Source: Anaeramoeba ignava
Taxonomy: Eukaryota; Metamonada; Anaeramoebidae
Reading direction: 5' to 3'
DNA: 64,000 nucleotides
Assembly: GCA_028826165.1 (NCBI GenBank)
Contig: JAPDFW010000096.1
Coordinates: 1-64,000 of the forward strand
The notes beneath the pieces were generated by a model. The model was not told the DNA's origin. It ran no database searches and worked only from the letters and a program-made list of their open reading frames with translations. Made by a program: the position numbers and the translations under genes. Below, piece after piece: positions 10,571-21,376 of the stretch (the stretch's first letter is position 1; each line of letters begins with the position of its first letter).

Positions 10571-13500
10571 TTTTAAAAGAAAAAATGAAAAAAAATTTTT
10601 GCTTTTTAATTTTAAAAAGGGAATTTGAATTGAATTTTGATCATTTTCTTAATTTATTTATTAATAAAGAATTTAAATTTAATTTTAATTAATTTCTATT
10701 AACAATTTTAATTTTTATTTATCATTTCACAACAAAAATATTTGATCAAATTTTGTTTTTAAAATATTTAAATCTAAAACAATAAAATATAAATTGAATA
10801 ATAAAATTAAATATTAAAATTATATTTTTAAATTAATTTATTGATTAAATATTAATTAATTATATTCTTATTTTATATTTATATGTTAAATAATGAAATA
10901 AGAAAATATTTAAATCTAAAACAATAAATTATAAATTTAATAATAAAATTAAATATTAAATTATATTTTTAAATTGATTTATAAATTAAATGTTAATTAA
11001 TTATATTCTTATTTTATATTTTATGTTAAATGTTTAAATAATAAAATATTTAAATCTAAAACAATAAAATATAAATTTAATAATAAAATTAAATATTAAA
11101 TTATATTTTTAAATTGATTTATTGATTAAATATTAATTAATTATATTCTTATTTTTATATTTATATGTTAAATGCTTAAATAATAAAATATTTAAATCTA
11201 AAACAATAAATTATTATTTTAATAATAAAATTAAATATTAAATTATATTTTTAAATTGATTTATGATTAAATATTAATTAATTATATTCTTATTTTTATA
11301 TTTATATGTTAAATAATGAAATAATAAAATATTTAAATCTAAAACAATAAAATATAAATTTAATAATAAAATTAAATATTAAATTATATTTTTAAATTGA
11401 TTTATAAATTAAATATTAATTAATTATATTCTTATTATTTATATTTATATGTTAAATAATGAAATAATAAAATATTTAAATCTAAAACATTAAATTATAA
11501 TTTTAATAATAAAAATTAAATATTAAATTATATTTTTAAATTGATTTATTGATTAAATATTAATTAATTATATTCTTATTTTTATATTTATATGTTAAAT
11601 AATGAAATAAGAAAATATTTAAATCTAAAACATTAAAATATAATTTAATAATAAAATTAAATATTAAATTATATTTTTAAATTGATTTATAAATTAAATA
11701 TTAATTAATTATATTCTTATTTTTATATTTATATGTTAAATGTTTAAATAATAAAATATTTAAATCTAAAACAATAAATTATAAATTGAATAATAAAATT
11801 AAATATTAAATTATATTTTTAAATTGATTTATTGATTAAATATTAATTAATTATATTCTTATTTTATATTTTTATTTTAAATAATGAAATAATAAAATAT
11901 TTAAATCTAAAACAATAAATATAAATTTAATAATAAAATTAAGTATTAAATTATATTTTTAAATTGATTTATAAATTAAATATTAATTAATTATATTCTT
12001 ATTTTTATATTTATATGTTAAATGTTTGAAATAATAAAATATTTAAATCTAAAACATTAAATTATAATTTTAATAATAAAATTAAATATTAAATTATATT
12101 TTTAAATTGATTTATTGATTAAATGTTAATTAATTATATTCTTATTTTTATATTTATATGTTAAATGTTTAAATAATAAAATATTTAAATCTAAAACAAT
12201 AAAATATAAATTTAATAATAAAATTAAATATTAAATTATATTTTTAAATTGATTTATGATTAAATATTAATTAATTATATTCTTATTTTTATATTTATAT
12301 GTTAAATAATGAAATAAGAAAATATTTAAATCTAAATCAATAAAATATTATTTTAATAATAAAATTAAATATTAAATTATATTTTTAAATTGATTTATAA
12401 ATTAAATATTAATTAATTATATTCTTATTTTTATATTTTTATGTTAAATGTTGAAATAATAAAATATTTAAATCTAAAACATTAAAATATAAATTGAATA
12501 ATAAAATTAAATATTAAATTATATTTTTAAATTGATTTATAAATTAAATGTTAATTAATTATATTCTTATTTTTATATTTATATGTTAAATGCTTAAATA
12601 ATAAAATATTTAAATCTAAAACAATAAATTATAAATTGAATAATAAAATTAAATATTAAATTATATTTTTAAATTGATTTATAAATTAAATATTAATTAA
12701 TTATATTCTTATTTTTAATATTTATATGTTAAATAATGAAATAAGAAAATATTTAAAACTAAAACATTAAAATATTATTTTTAATAATAAAATTAAATAT
12801 TAAATTATATTTTTAAATTAATTTATAAATTAAATATTAATTAATTATATTCTTATTTTTATATTTATATGTTAAATGTTTAAATAAGAAAATATTTAAA
12901 TCTAAAACATTAAAATATAAATTGAATAATAAAATTAAATATTAAATTATATTTCTAAATTGATTTATAAATTAAATATTAATTAATTATATTCTTATTA
13001 TTTATATTTATATGTTAAATAATGAAATAATAAAATATTTAAATCTAAAACATTAAATTATAATTTTAATAATAAAATTAAATATTAAATTATATTTTTA
13101 AATTGATTTATAAATTAAATATTAATTAATTATATTCTTATTTTTATATTTATATGTTAAATGCTTAAATAATAAAATATTTAAAACTAAAACAATAAAT
13201 TATAAATTGAATAATAAAATTAAATATTAAATTATATTTTTAAATTAATTTATAAATTAAATGTTAGTTAATTATATTCTTATTATTTATATTTTTATTT
13301 TAAATGTTTAAATAATAAAATATTTAAATATAAAACAATAAAATATTATTTTAATAATAAAATTAAATATTAAATTATATTTCTAAATTGATTTATTGAT
13401 TAAATATTAATTAATTATATTCTTATTTTTATATTTTTATTTTTAAATAATGAAATAAGAAAATATTTAAATCTAAAACAATAAAATATAAATTTAATAA

Positions 13501-14640
13501 TAAAATTAAATATTAAATTATATTTTTAAATTGATTTATAAATTAAATATTAATTAATTATATTCTTATTTTTATATTTATATGTTAAATGCTTAAATAA
13601 GAAAATATTTAAATCTAAAACAATAAAATATAACTTTAATAATAAAATTAAATATTAAATTATATTTTTAAATTGATTTATAAATTAAATATTAATTAAT
13701 TATATTCTTATTATTTATATTTTTATTTTAAATGCTTAAATAATAAAATATTTAAATCTAAAACAATAAATTATTATTTTTAATAATAAAATTAAATATT
13801 AAATTATATTTTTAAATTGATTTATAAATTAAATATTAATTAATTATATTCTTATTATTTAATATTTATATGTTAAATGTTGAAATAATAAAATATTTAA
13901 ATATAAAACAATAAATTATAAATTTAATAATAAAATTAAATATTAAATTATATTTTTAAATTGATTTATTGATTAAATGTTAATTAATTATATTCTTATT
14001 TTTATATTTATATGTTAAATGCTTAAATAATAAAATATTTAAATCTAAAACAATAAAATATAAATTTAATAATAAAATTAAATATTAAATTATATTTTTA
14101 AATTGATTTATAAATTAAATATTAATTAATTGTATTCTTATTATTTATATTTATATGTTAAATAATGAAATAAGAAAATATTTAAATCTAAAACATTAAA
14201 TTATAATTTTAATAATAAAATTAAATATTAAATTATATTTTTAAATTGATTTATTGATTAAATATTAATTAATTATATTCTTATTTTTAATATTTATATG
14301 TTAAATGCTTAAATAATAAAATATTTAAATCTAAAACAATAAATTATTATTTTAATAATAAAATTAAATATTAAATTATATTTCTAAATTAATTTATAAA
14401 TTAAATATTAATTAATTTTATTCTTATTTTTATATTTATATGTTAAATGTTTAAATAAGAAAATATTTAAATCTAAAACAATAAAATATAAATTGAATAA
14501 TAAAATTAAATATTAAATTATATTTTTAAATTGATTTATTGATTAAATATTAATTAATTTTATTCTTATTTTTATATTTTTAAATAAAATATTTTTATTA
14601 TTAATTAATTGAGAATGACAGTGTATGACGTAATTCAATT
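10571..14640. repeat. AT-rich satellite, ~27 copies of a ~141-bp monomer
   Basis: From about 10730 to 14590 one monomer repeats with 140-142-bp spacing; for example AATCTAAA recurs at 10771, 10913, 11053, 11195 and 11336. Fixed parts include TTAATTAATTATATTCTT and TTTAATAATAAAATTAAA; variable positions are the GTTTAA/GCTTAA/AATGAA junction and the TTGATTTATAAATT segment. No frame is open and G+C is very low. 10571-10725 is unique AT-rich DNA with no gene seen. Three diverged copies recur at 49262-49645. Confidence 0.95.
14626..14633 (+). promoter_or_regulatory. CRE/ATF-like site TGACGTAA upstream of the bZIP gene
   Basis: TGACGTAA lies 248 bp before the bZIP ATG, in the first unique DNA after the satellite. 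TGACGT-core sites are the classical targets of CREB/ATF-type bZIP proteins. CpG is very rare in this region, which makes the match stand out. Autoregulation is an inference. Confidence 0.45.
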
Positions 14641-14880
14641 TTATTATAAAATAGAGAACTAAAAAAATTAAAAAAAGAAATAAAAATTTTCATTTTTCAT
14701 TTTAATATTTTTTTCTTTCAATTTGCAAAAATAATAACTTTTTAACAAAAACAAAAACAAAAACAAAAACGAAAACGAAACAAATTTAAAATTTAATTTT
14801 AATTTGTTTTTTTTACAAAACAAAAAAATTTGCATTTAATTAATTGAATATAAAACAAAAACAACAACAACAAAAAAAAA

Positions 14881-16110
14881 ATGGTTGATCGATTTTCAAT
14901 AAATAACTTTGGACACTTTGATTCAATATTCAGTGATATTGACACTTCATTTGGAAACGAAATTGATTTTTTTGGAAATGAATATAAAGAAGAAAACATT
15001 TCTGAAGAATTCAATCTATTTTTCGTATCAAATTTTGGAGTTAATACACTTAATGAAGAGAATATTGAACAAAAAGATTCAAAGGAATTGTTTCCAAAAG
15101 AAAATGACAAGCAAGAAGTTTTAAAAGAAAATGACAAGCAAGAAGTTTTAAAAGAAAATGACAAGCAAGAAGTTTTAAAAGAAAATGACAAGCAAAATTC
15201 TAATAATAAAAATAATAAAAATAATAAGAATAATAAAAATAATAAGAAAAATAACAAGTCTTCAAAAAACTGTCGAAAAACGAAAAAACGAAAACAAAAA
15301 AATTCAAGTCAAAATTCAAGTCAAAATTCAAATGACAAAGATCCTGTCATTGAAAAATATCGACGAAGACTTGAGCTGAATAGAGTTAACGCCAAAAAAT
15401 CACGCGAAAGGAAAAAACTATACGTACAAAATCTGGAATCCACTGTTAGTTCTTTAAAAGATGAACGAAATGATTTGAAATCAAAATTGGAACAAATTAA
15501 CGAAAAAAACGAAAAATTAAAAAACGAAGCAGATTCTTTGAGACAAAAACTGCAAACGATGATCCAAACCGAGCAAAAACCAAACGATCCTTCATTCACG
15601 TTCTTTTCCATATTGTCTTATATTGGAGCACTTCCCAAATTTGATAAAAACAAAGCAAATCAAAACTTAAAAAGCGAAGAAGACAATTTACAAAAAAACA
15701 AGTCAAGCGAATCACAAGAACCAAAACAACGATACTCAGTACGATCTCAAGCAAGATACAACAATCTCTCAAATACTCAAAATATCGGTGTTGCTTTGTT
15801 TGTATTTTTTATTGCTTTTGGCTTTTTTTTCAAAAGAGGATTTTTTTACTTCCGCCAAAAGACAACTGAACAAATTATGTTTTCTTTAATATTTTTTGAA
15901 GATAATTTTAGCCATTTTGTTTCTCAAGTTCATGACAAGTTTGTTTTAATGGACAATCAAACTGAAAAGTTGTCTTTCTGCCCAAAAAATGAACTCATCA
16001 TTCTTCCAATTATTGAACCTATTACAACAACTACAACAACTACTACTACAACAACAACTACAACTGAAACAATTCCTTTGAATCACAAAATTTTAATCAA
16101 CGCAAATTAA
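14881..16110 (+). CDS. Membrane-anchored bZIP transcription factor
   Basis: A single-exon protein of 409 residues. After an acidic N-terminus come four copies of a KENDKQEVL unit (27-bp repeats), an Asn/Lys-rich stretch and a nuclear-localisation-like run (CRKTKKRKQK). Residues ~158-182 are a bZIP basic region with the N-x7-R signature (NRVNAKKSRERKK), followed by a leucine-zipper coiled coil to ~225. Residues ~302-317 (IGVALFVFFIAFGFFF) form one transmembrane segment, leaving a ~90-residue tail with a polythreonine run near its end. This order matches ER-resident factors released by proteolysis, such as ATF6, CREBH or plant bZIP28; I see no obvious RxxL site-1-protease motif in the tail. It converges on the coiled-coil gene, 126 bp away. 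A TGACGTAA site lies upstream. Confidence 0.88.
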   Translation: MVDRFSINNFGHFDSIFSDIDTSFGNEIDFFGNEYKEENISEEFNLFFVSNFGVNTLNEENIEQKDSKELFPKENDKQEVLKENDKQEVLKENDKQEVLKENDKQNSNNKNNKNNKNNKNNKKNNKSSKNCRKTKKRKQKNSSQNSSQNSNDKDPVIEKYRRRLELNRVNAKKSRERKKLYVQNLESTVSSLKDERNDLKSKLEQINEKNEKLKNEADSLRQKLQTMIQTEQKPNDPSFTFFSILSYIGALPKFDKNKANQNLKSEEDNLQKNKSSESQEPKQRYSVRSQARYNNLSNTQNIGVALFVFFIAFGFFFKRGFFYFRQKTTEQIMFSLIFFEDNFSHFVSQVHDKFVLMDNQTEKLSFCPKNELIILPIIEPITTTTTTTTTTTTTTETIPLNHKILINAN

Positions 16111-16236
16111 GGAAATTTTTTCTTTTCTTCATTTTCAAAATTTAAAGTTAATAAAAAGAAGACAACTAAAAATTTCTTTTTCCGTTTTTTATTAAAATTT
16201 CTTTTTGAAAAAAAAAAAAAAGAAATTGGAAAATCA

Positions 16237-17557
16237 CTATTTTTGTTTTTTGGAATGTGTTTTTTGATAAAGAATAACTAAATCATTTATTGAACCATCA
16301 AAATGCATAACAATATGTTGAAGTTCTCTTTTAGAAAAAGAAGGTTCAACTAAAAAATAATAAAATAATAAAAAAATAAAATAATTTAAATAAATAAATA
16401 AAAATTTTATAAATTGAATTTACCTTTTAAAATCTCTTTAAATAATTTCTCTTGAATCATTTCTTTAAAGGTGTCTCTTGTTGATTTCATTTCATTAATT
16501 AAAGAATTAAATCGAGAAACAATTTCCTTTTGATTTTTTTTTTATTTTTAAAAAATTTAAATAATTTAAATAATTTAATAATTAAAAATTTTTTACAAAA
16601 AATCTTGAAATTTTATCATCAATTTCTTTTGATTCTTCTTTTAATCCCAATTTTAAAGTTTCTTCTAAATCATCTAATTTAGTTGATAATTTTCTGCTTT
16701 CTGTCATAATCTCATCAATTAAAGTACAAAATGAATTATAAACTTCTCTTTCTTTAAAAAAGAATAAGAAAAGTTTCGTTTTATTTTATTTTTTTAAAAT
16801 TATAAATTATAAATTAATTTCTTTTACGTTGATTTGAATTGCAATTCAAAAAAGTTGAATGTTTTTCTTTTATCAAAAAAATCTTTTGTGAAATTAAATC
16901 TAAAAGTTGTTGAGATTGATTGAAATTGGATTGAATTTCAGTTTCATTATTTTTCTTAAAATAATTAGAAAGTTCATCACAAGGTTCAAAAAAATTATCT
17001 GAAATTAATTCAGGATAAAAATATTGGAATAAATAATAACGTTTTTGCTTTTTTTTTTGGAATTTGTTTTCATTTTGATTTTCATTTTGATTTTGATTTT
17101 GATTTTTATTATTTTGTTTAGAAAAATTAAAAGATTCCTTTTGAATTAATCTTGATTTATTTCCAACTTGATTTTCTTTTTGTAAATTTTGTTTTTGTAA
17201 ATTTTCTTTTTCTTTTTCTTTTAATTCTTGTTTTTCTTGTAAATCAATTTCTGAAATGAAATTTTTTGATAATTCTTCTGATAAATATTTTAAAAGTTTT
17301 TTTTGTTTTTTTAATGGAATAATTTTTTCATTTATTAAATATTTTAAAAAAATTTCCTTTTCTTTTAAATTTTGAAGAGATTTTATAATTAAAAGACTTT
17401 GAATCCAATCAATTAAATTTGTTTTTAAATAATCAAAAATAATTTCAATTAATTTTTCATTTGAATTTTGATTTAAATTTTTTAATAAAGAATCAAAAGA
17501 ATTAATTTTATTAATTTCTTTTAAATTTAAATTATTATTATTATTATTATTTGCCAT
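16237..17557 (-). CDS. Unknown coiled-coil protein, 4 exons
   Basis: A 366-residue protein assembled from exons 16828-17557, 16597-16751, 16424-16526 and 16237-16349. All junctions are GT-AG with compatible phases, and the stop is TAG. The N-terminus is MANNNNNNNLNLKE, followed by a helical Leu/Ile/Lys-rich region (residues ~15-95), a charged Gln/Asn-rich linker (~100-165), and a conserved-looking block (YYLFQYFYPELI, FFEPCDELSNYF). The three small exons encode a long amphipathic coiled coil (TESRKLSTKLDDLEETLKL, then FNSLINEMKSTRDTF) and a Lys-rich end. I do not recognise the family. The introns are short (70-80 bp) and AT-only. Its promoter side faces the 3' end of histone H4. Confidence 0.72.
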
Positions 17558-17686
17558 TTTAAAAAAAAGAAAAAAGTAAAAAAATGAATTTTTAAAAAAG
17601 TAAAAAAAATTTTTTTTATTTAATCATAAAATTGTTTTTTGTTTTTGAATTAAAATTAAAAATAAAATTAAAAATAAAATTTCAAT

Positions 17687-17998
17687 TTAAACTCCATAAC
17701 CATAAACTGTTTTTCTTTGTCTTCTTAATGCATAAACAATATCAATTGTTGTAACTGTTTTTCTTTTTGAATGTTCTGTATAAGTAACTGCATCTCTAAC
17801 AACTGATTCAAGAAATGATTTTAATATTTTTCTTGTATCATCATAAACTTGACTTGAAATTCTTTTAACTCCTGCTCTTCTTGCAAGTCTTCTAATTGCA
17901 GGTCTTGAAACTCCTTTTGCAATTTCTTTCATTGATTCTTTTCTTTTTTTTCCTCCTTTTCCCATTCCTTTTCCTCTTCCTTTTCCTTTTCCTGACAT
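17687..17998 (-). CDS. H4: Histone H4 (divergent)
   Basis: An intronless gene for 103 residues, the usual H4 length. The core is unmistakable: [32 protein letters not shown] and a C-terminal TVYGYG. It packages DNA as half of the H3-H4 tetramer. The N-terminal tail is unusual. Lysines matching K5, K12 and K16 are present with shifts, but the canonical KRHRKVLRDN patch is replaced by [10 protein letters not shown], so the residue at position 20 of the mature protein is Glu, or Lys only if a gap is moved. An extra Val follows the final Gly. An inverted CCAAT pair lies ~105-165 bp upstream. Confidence 0.97.
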   Translation of the reverse strand: MSGKGKGRGKGMGKGGKKRKESMKEIAKGVSRPAIRRLARRAGVKRISSQVYDDTRKILKSFLESVVRDAVTYTEHSKRKTVTTIDIVYALRRQRKTVYGYGV

Positions 17999-18101
17999 TT
18001 TTTAAATTATAATAATAAAAATAATAAAAATATTTAAAATAAAAAAATAAAAATGAAAAAAAAAATAAAAAAAATTTTCTTTTTATATTTTTTTTTAATC
18101 A

Positions 18102-18163
18102 AATATTATCCAATAATTTTTTATTTTTTATTTTTTAAAATTTAAAATTTATTGGATAATATT
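18102..18163. promoter_or_regulatory. Inverted CCAAT-box pair upstream of histone H4
   Basis: A perfect 15-bp inverted repeat with arms at 18102-18116 (AATATTATCCAATAA) and 18149-18163, separated by 32 bp of A/T. Each arm contains a CCAAT box, typical of NF-Y-controlled histone promoters. It sits between the H4 start and the 3' end of the next gene, so a role in 3' end formation of that gene is the alternative. Confidence 0.5.
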
Positions 18164-18198
18164 GTTTCGATTTTTTTAAAAAAGAAAATAAATTTTTT

Positions 18199-19940
18199 TT
18201 AATTCTTCTTTTCTTCTTCTTTCTCTTTATATTCTTTAGCAAGTGTGTATAGATTTGGTTCTAATTCATTTAATTGGAAAAAATCCATTGCCTTTTCTAA
18301 ATCATCAATAATTTCATTTGTGATTTCTTCATTAGTCTCAATTTGACCAGAATATAAAAAATTAATAAAAATTTTGAAAGAATTAGAAGAAATTCCACTA
18401 TAATCAGTAACTTGATTTGAATCATCAATAACATTCAAAAACATTCCTCTAAATAAATCACTTCTTGCCCATAAAATTATTTTATGAATATGAATTTCTT
18501 CTTGATTTGATTTAATTGTAAAATCTTTACTTTCTTCTTCATTTCTTAAAGTTTTTAAATCTTTAATTAATTCAAATTCCACATTTTTTGGATCGAAATT
18601 TCGAATTTTTCTCAATTCATTAAAAAGTTCATCATCATCTGGTAATATTCCTCCATAAATAAACTCTATAATCTCCTTTGCTTCATCCTTTGTTTTGGAA
18701 AAGATGAAATTTTGGAATTTGCTTAAATTGTCTTGCTTGATTCGATGTTTAATTATCAATTTATGGCAATCCAAATAACTCCCATCTCCAATTCTCAAAT
18801 GTAAATCACAATTTTCTTGTTTTTTAAAAAAGTGGATCAAATCTTCGCCCAATAAAAATCGATTTGAAAAATACAAAAAAGAATTGAAAGAACCGCAACA
18901 AATATGACAATTAAGTAAATCAGGAATTCTATTGGGGATATTGATTTCCACTGGTGTTTTTTGGATATAAGAATTAGGGATTCCAAGTTCGTGATTTGTA
19001 TTCATTCCAAATCCAAATAGTCTATATCCTGAAACATAAACAATAGAGTGATAGCAACCGCATTCAATTTCCAGAATATCATAACCATCGAAAAAATCTA
19101 TTTTGGTGAAAACTGGACTCATTTCATCTTTTCCAAGTCCGTTCCACTTTGCTTGACCAGTAGAATATAAATGAGTTTTCCCATTTTGCTTGGTCAACAT
19201 CAACGAATGTTCATGAGCACAAACAATTTTAACAATTTCTCCTTCTGGAATTTGATCCATTTTTTGCGGGAGGAAAAATTCTTGTCATGATCAATAGGAA
19301 TACCAAGTTCACCTGAAAAATTATATCCTGAACAATAAAGATCATTTGAGTTTGTAACCAAAAAAAGTGAGTGTGAATAATTTCCTGTAAAAACTTTTTT
19401 GATATCCTGCATGATCAAATAGAGTTCTAAAGAGAATCTATTTTCCAGTTCGTAGAACTCAGAAAAAGTGCCTCCAACACCATAAATTTTTGATTCCAAA
19501 GTGAGTAAAAAAAGCTGTCTACTTCCACAAATAAGATCTACAATTGGATCATTATTGATTTTTGGAGGAATAATATCAATGTATTCTTTTTTTAGATTTG
19601 ACAAGTTTTCATGCTCAGTTTCAATATCCCCAATGATATAAATACCCGATTTTGTGAGAGCCGCAAAGAAATAATAACCAGTTTGAATTTTGATGCAATT
19701 TTGGATTTGGTCCAATTTTTTCATTTTGTTTTCTTTTGGATCATCATTGAGTAATAAAGTATAAACCTCGCCTGAAAATGTGTTTATGAATGTTCCATAA
19801 TGGCCTGATGAAAGTTGTTTAATTGAGAGTTTTTTGCAGATATTTGTAGCTTGAGGTGTTTCCATTTGTGGATAAGTTGAATCATGAAGAGGATTTTGTG
19901 AATTTCTATTTTCTCCCCAATAATATAAATCATGCGTCAT
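18199..19940 (-). pseudogene. Diverged RCC1-BTB gene with one frameshift
   Basis: A distant relative of the local RCC1-BTB family. The start is probably the ATG at 19940 (MTHDLYYWGENRNSQNP), which matches the MNEILFFG-type start of the others; upstream codons in the same frame are low complexity. RCC1-type motifs (YGVGGTFSEF, CSGYNFSGELGIP, FGFGMNTNHELGIP) precede two BTB regions (FLLGEDLIHFFKKQENC; WARSDLFRGMFLNVIDD). The frame changes at a six-base T run (19260-19265 on the plus strand), between DHDKNFSSRKK and MDQIPEGEIVKIV. The second frame then runs to 18199. Because a homopolymer is involved, an assembly error is likely. The gene is divergent from the C1D-like gene, sharing a 116-bp spacer. 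Confidence 0.7.
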
Positions 19941-20056
19941 TTTCTTATTTAATTCCAAATCAAAAATCAAAAAAATTAAAAGAATTAAAAGAATTAAAAG
20001 AATTAAAAAAAATGAAAAATTCATTTTTCTTTTCTTTTCTTTTCATTTAAAAAAAA

Positions 20057-20386
20057 ATGTCTAATTTTAAAATTGATAAATTAATTTCTTCCATTTTAAA
20101 TCAAATTAATCAAATTCAATCTCAAATTGAAAATGTTTCTCAAGAAAATTTATCTCAAAAAGAAAAAGTTCAATTAACTTATTTAATGAATTTACTTTTT
20201 GAAATTTATGTTTTAAGTCATGGAGTTGAAGAACCAAGTGATTTACAAATTGAATTGAAACGAATAAAAGAAAATTTATTAAAATTTGAAGAAGAAAATA
20301 TAAAAGAAAATATAAAAGAAAATATAAAAGAAAATATAAAAGAAAATATAAAAGAAAATATAAAAGAAAATATAAAAAGAAAATAA
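20057..20386 (+). CDS. C1D/Sas10-family nuclear exosome cofactor-like protein
   Basis: A short protein of 109 residues. The segment KVQLTYLMNLLFEIYVLSHGVEEPSD followed by ELKRIKENL matches the C1D (yeast Rrp47/Lrp1) signature, in which a hydrophobic helix is followed by xGV-P-x-H-x-ELxRI. These proteins bind Rrp6 and help the nuclear exosome process rRNA and snoRNA. The usual C-terminal basic region is absent. Instead there are about seven copies of ENIK encoded by a 12-bp repeat, ending in KRK. A frameshift or unseen intron near the end is possible. It is transcribed divergently from the diverged RCC1-BTB gene. Confidence 0.6.
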   Translation: MSNFKIDKLISSILNQINQIQSQIENVSQENLSQKEKVQLTYLMNLLFEIYVLSHGVEEPSDLQIELKRIKENLLKFEEENIKENIKENIKENIKENIKENIKENIKRK

Positions 20387-21376
20387 AAGAAAATAAGAAA
20401 ATAAGAAATAAAAAGAAGAGAAAAAAAGATTTTAAACAAAATTAAAAAGGAAACCAAAATTAGAAATTAAAATCAAAAATCAAAAATAAAAACAAAATAA
20501 AATAAAAAATAAAAACAAAATAAAATAAGATTTTAAACAAATTTATAATTAAATTATAAATAAATTCTTTTAATAAAAATTGAAATAAAATTAATAAATT
20601 TTTTTAATAAATAAATATAAATAAAATTATTAATAAAATTGAAAAATAAGAAATAAAATCAAAACAAAATAAGATTTTAAACAAATTTATAATTAAATTA
20701 TAAATAAAATCTTTTAAATAAAAATTGAAATTAAAAATTAATAAATTTTTAATAAATAAAAACAAAATAAAAATAAACAAAATTAATAACAAAATTAATA
20801 AATAAGAAATAAAAAAATCAAAACAAAATAAAATTTTAAACAAATTTATAATTAAATTATAAATAAAATCTTTTTAATAAAAATTGAAATTAAAATAATA
20901 AATTTTTAATAAATAAATATAAATAAAATTAATATTAAAATTAAAAATAAGAAATAAAAACAAAATAAAATAGGATTTTAAATAAATTTATAATTAAATT
21001 ATAAATAAAATCTTTTAATAAAAATTGAAATTAAAAATAAATTTTTTTAATAAATAAATATAAACAAAATTATTAATAAAATTGATAAATAAGAAATAAA
21101 ATCAAAATAAAATAAGATTTTAAATAAATTTATAATTAAATTATAAATAAAATCTTTTAATAGAAATCAAAAATAAAAATAAATTTTTTTAATAAATAAA
21201 TATTAATAAAATTAATAATAAAATTAATAAATAAGAAATAAAAACAAAATAAAATAAGATTTTAAATAAATTTATAATTAAATTATAAATAAAATCTTTA
21301 AATAAAAATTGAAATTAAAATAATAAATTTTTTTTTCATTTTTTTTTTCATTTTTTTATTTCCAAATTAATTAATA
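20387..21376. repeat. Second AT satellite, 6 copies of a ~142-bp unit
   Basis: The core ATTTATAATT starts at about 20541, 20685, 20844, 20986, 21128 and 21270; spacing is 142-144 bp except for one of 159. Each unit contains a near-perfect palindrome that runs from AAGATTTTA through ATTTATAATT/AATTATAAAT to TAAAATCTT and could form a hairpin or cruciform. The sequence differs from the 10.7-14.6 kb satellite. The last ~45 bp hold TTTTTTCATTTTT motifs belonging to the Rpn13 promoter. Confidence 0.88.

Noticed and set aside
10730-14590. CRISPR-like or replication-origin iteron array
   Set aside because: The whole ~141-bp unit repeats with no alternating unique spacers, and the genome is eukaryotic with introns and histones. 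It is a satellite.
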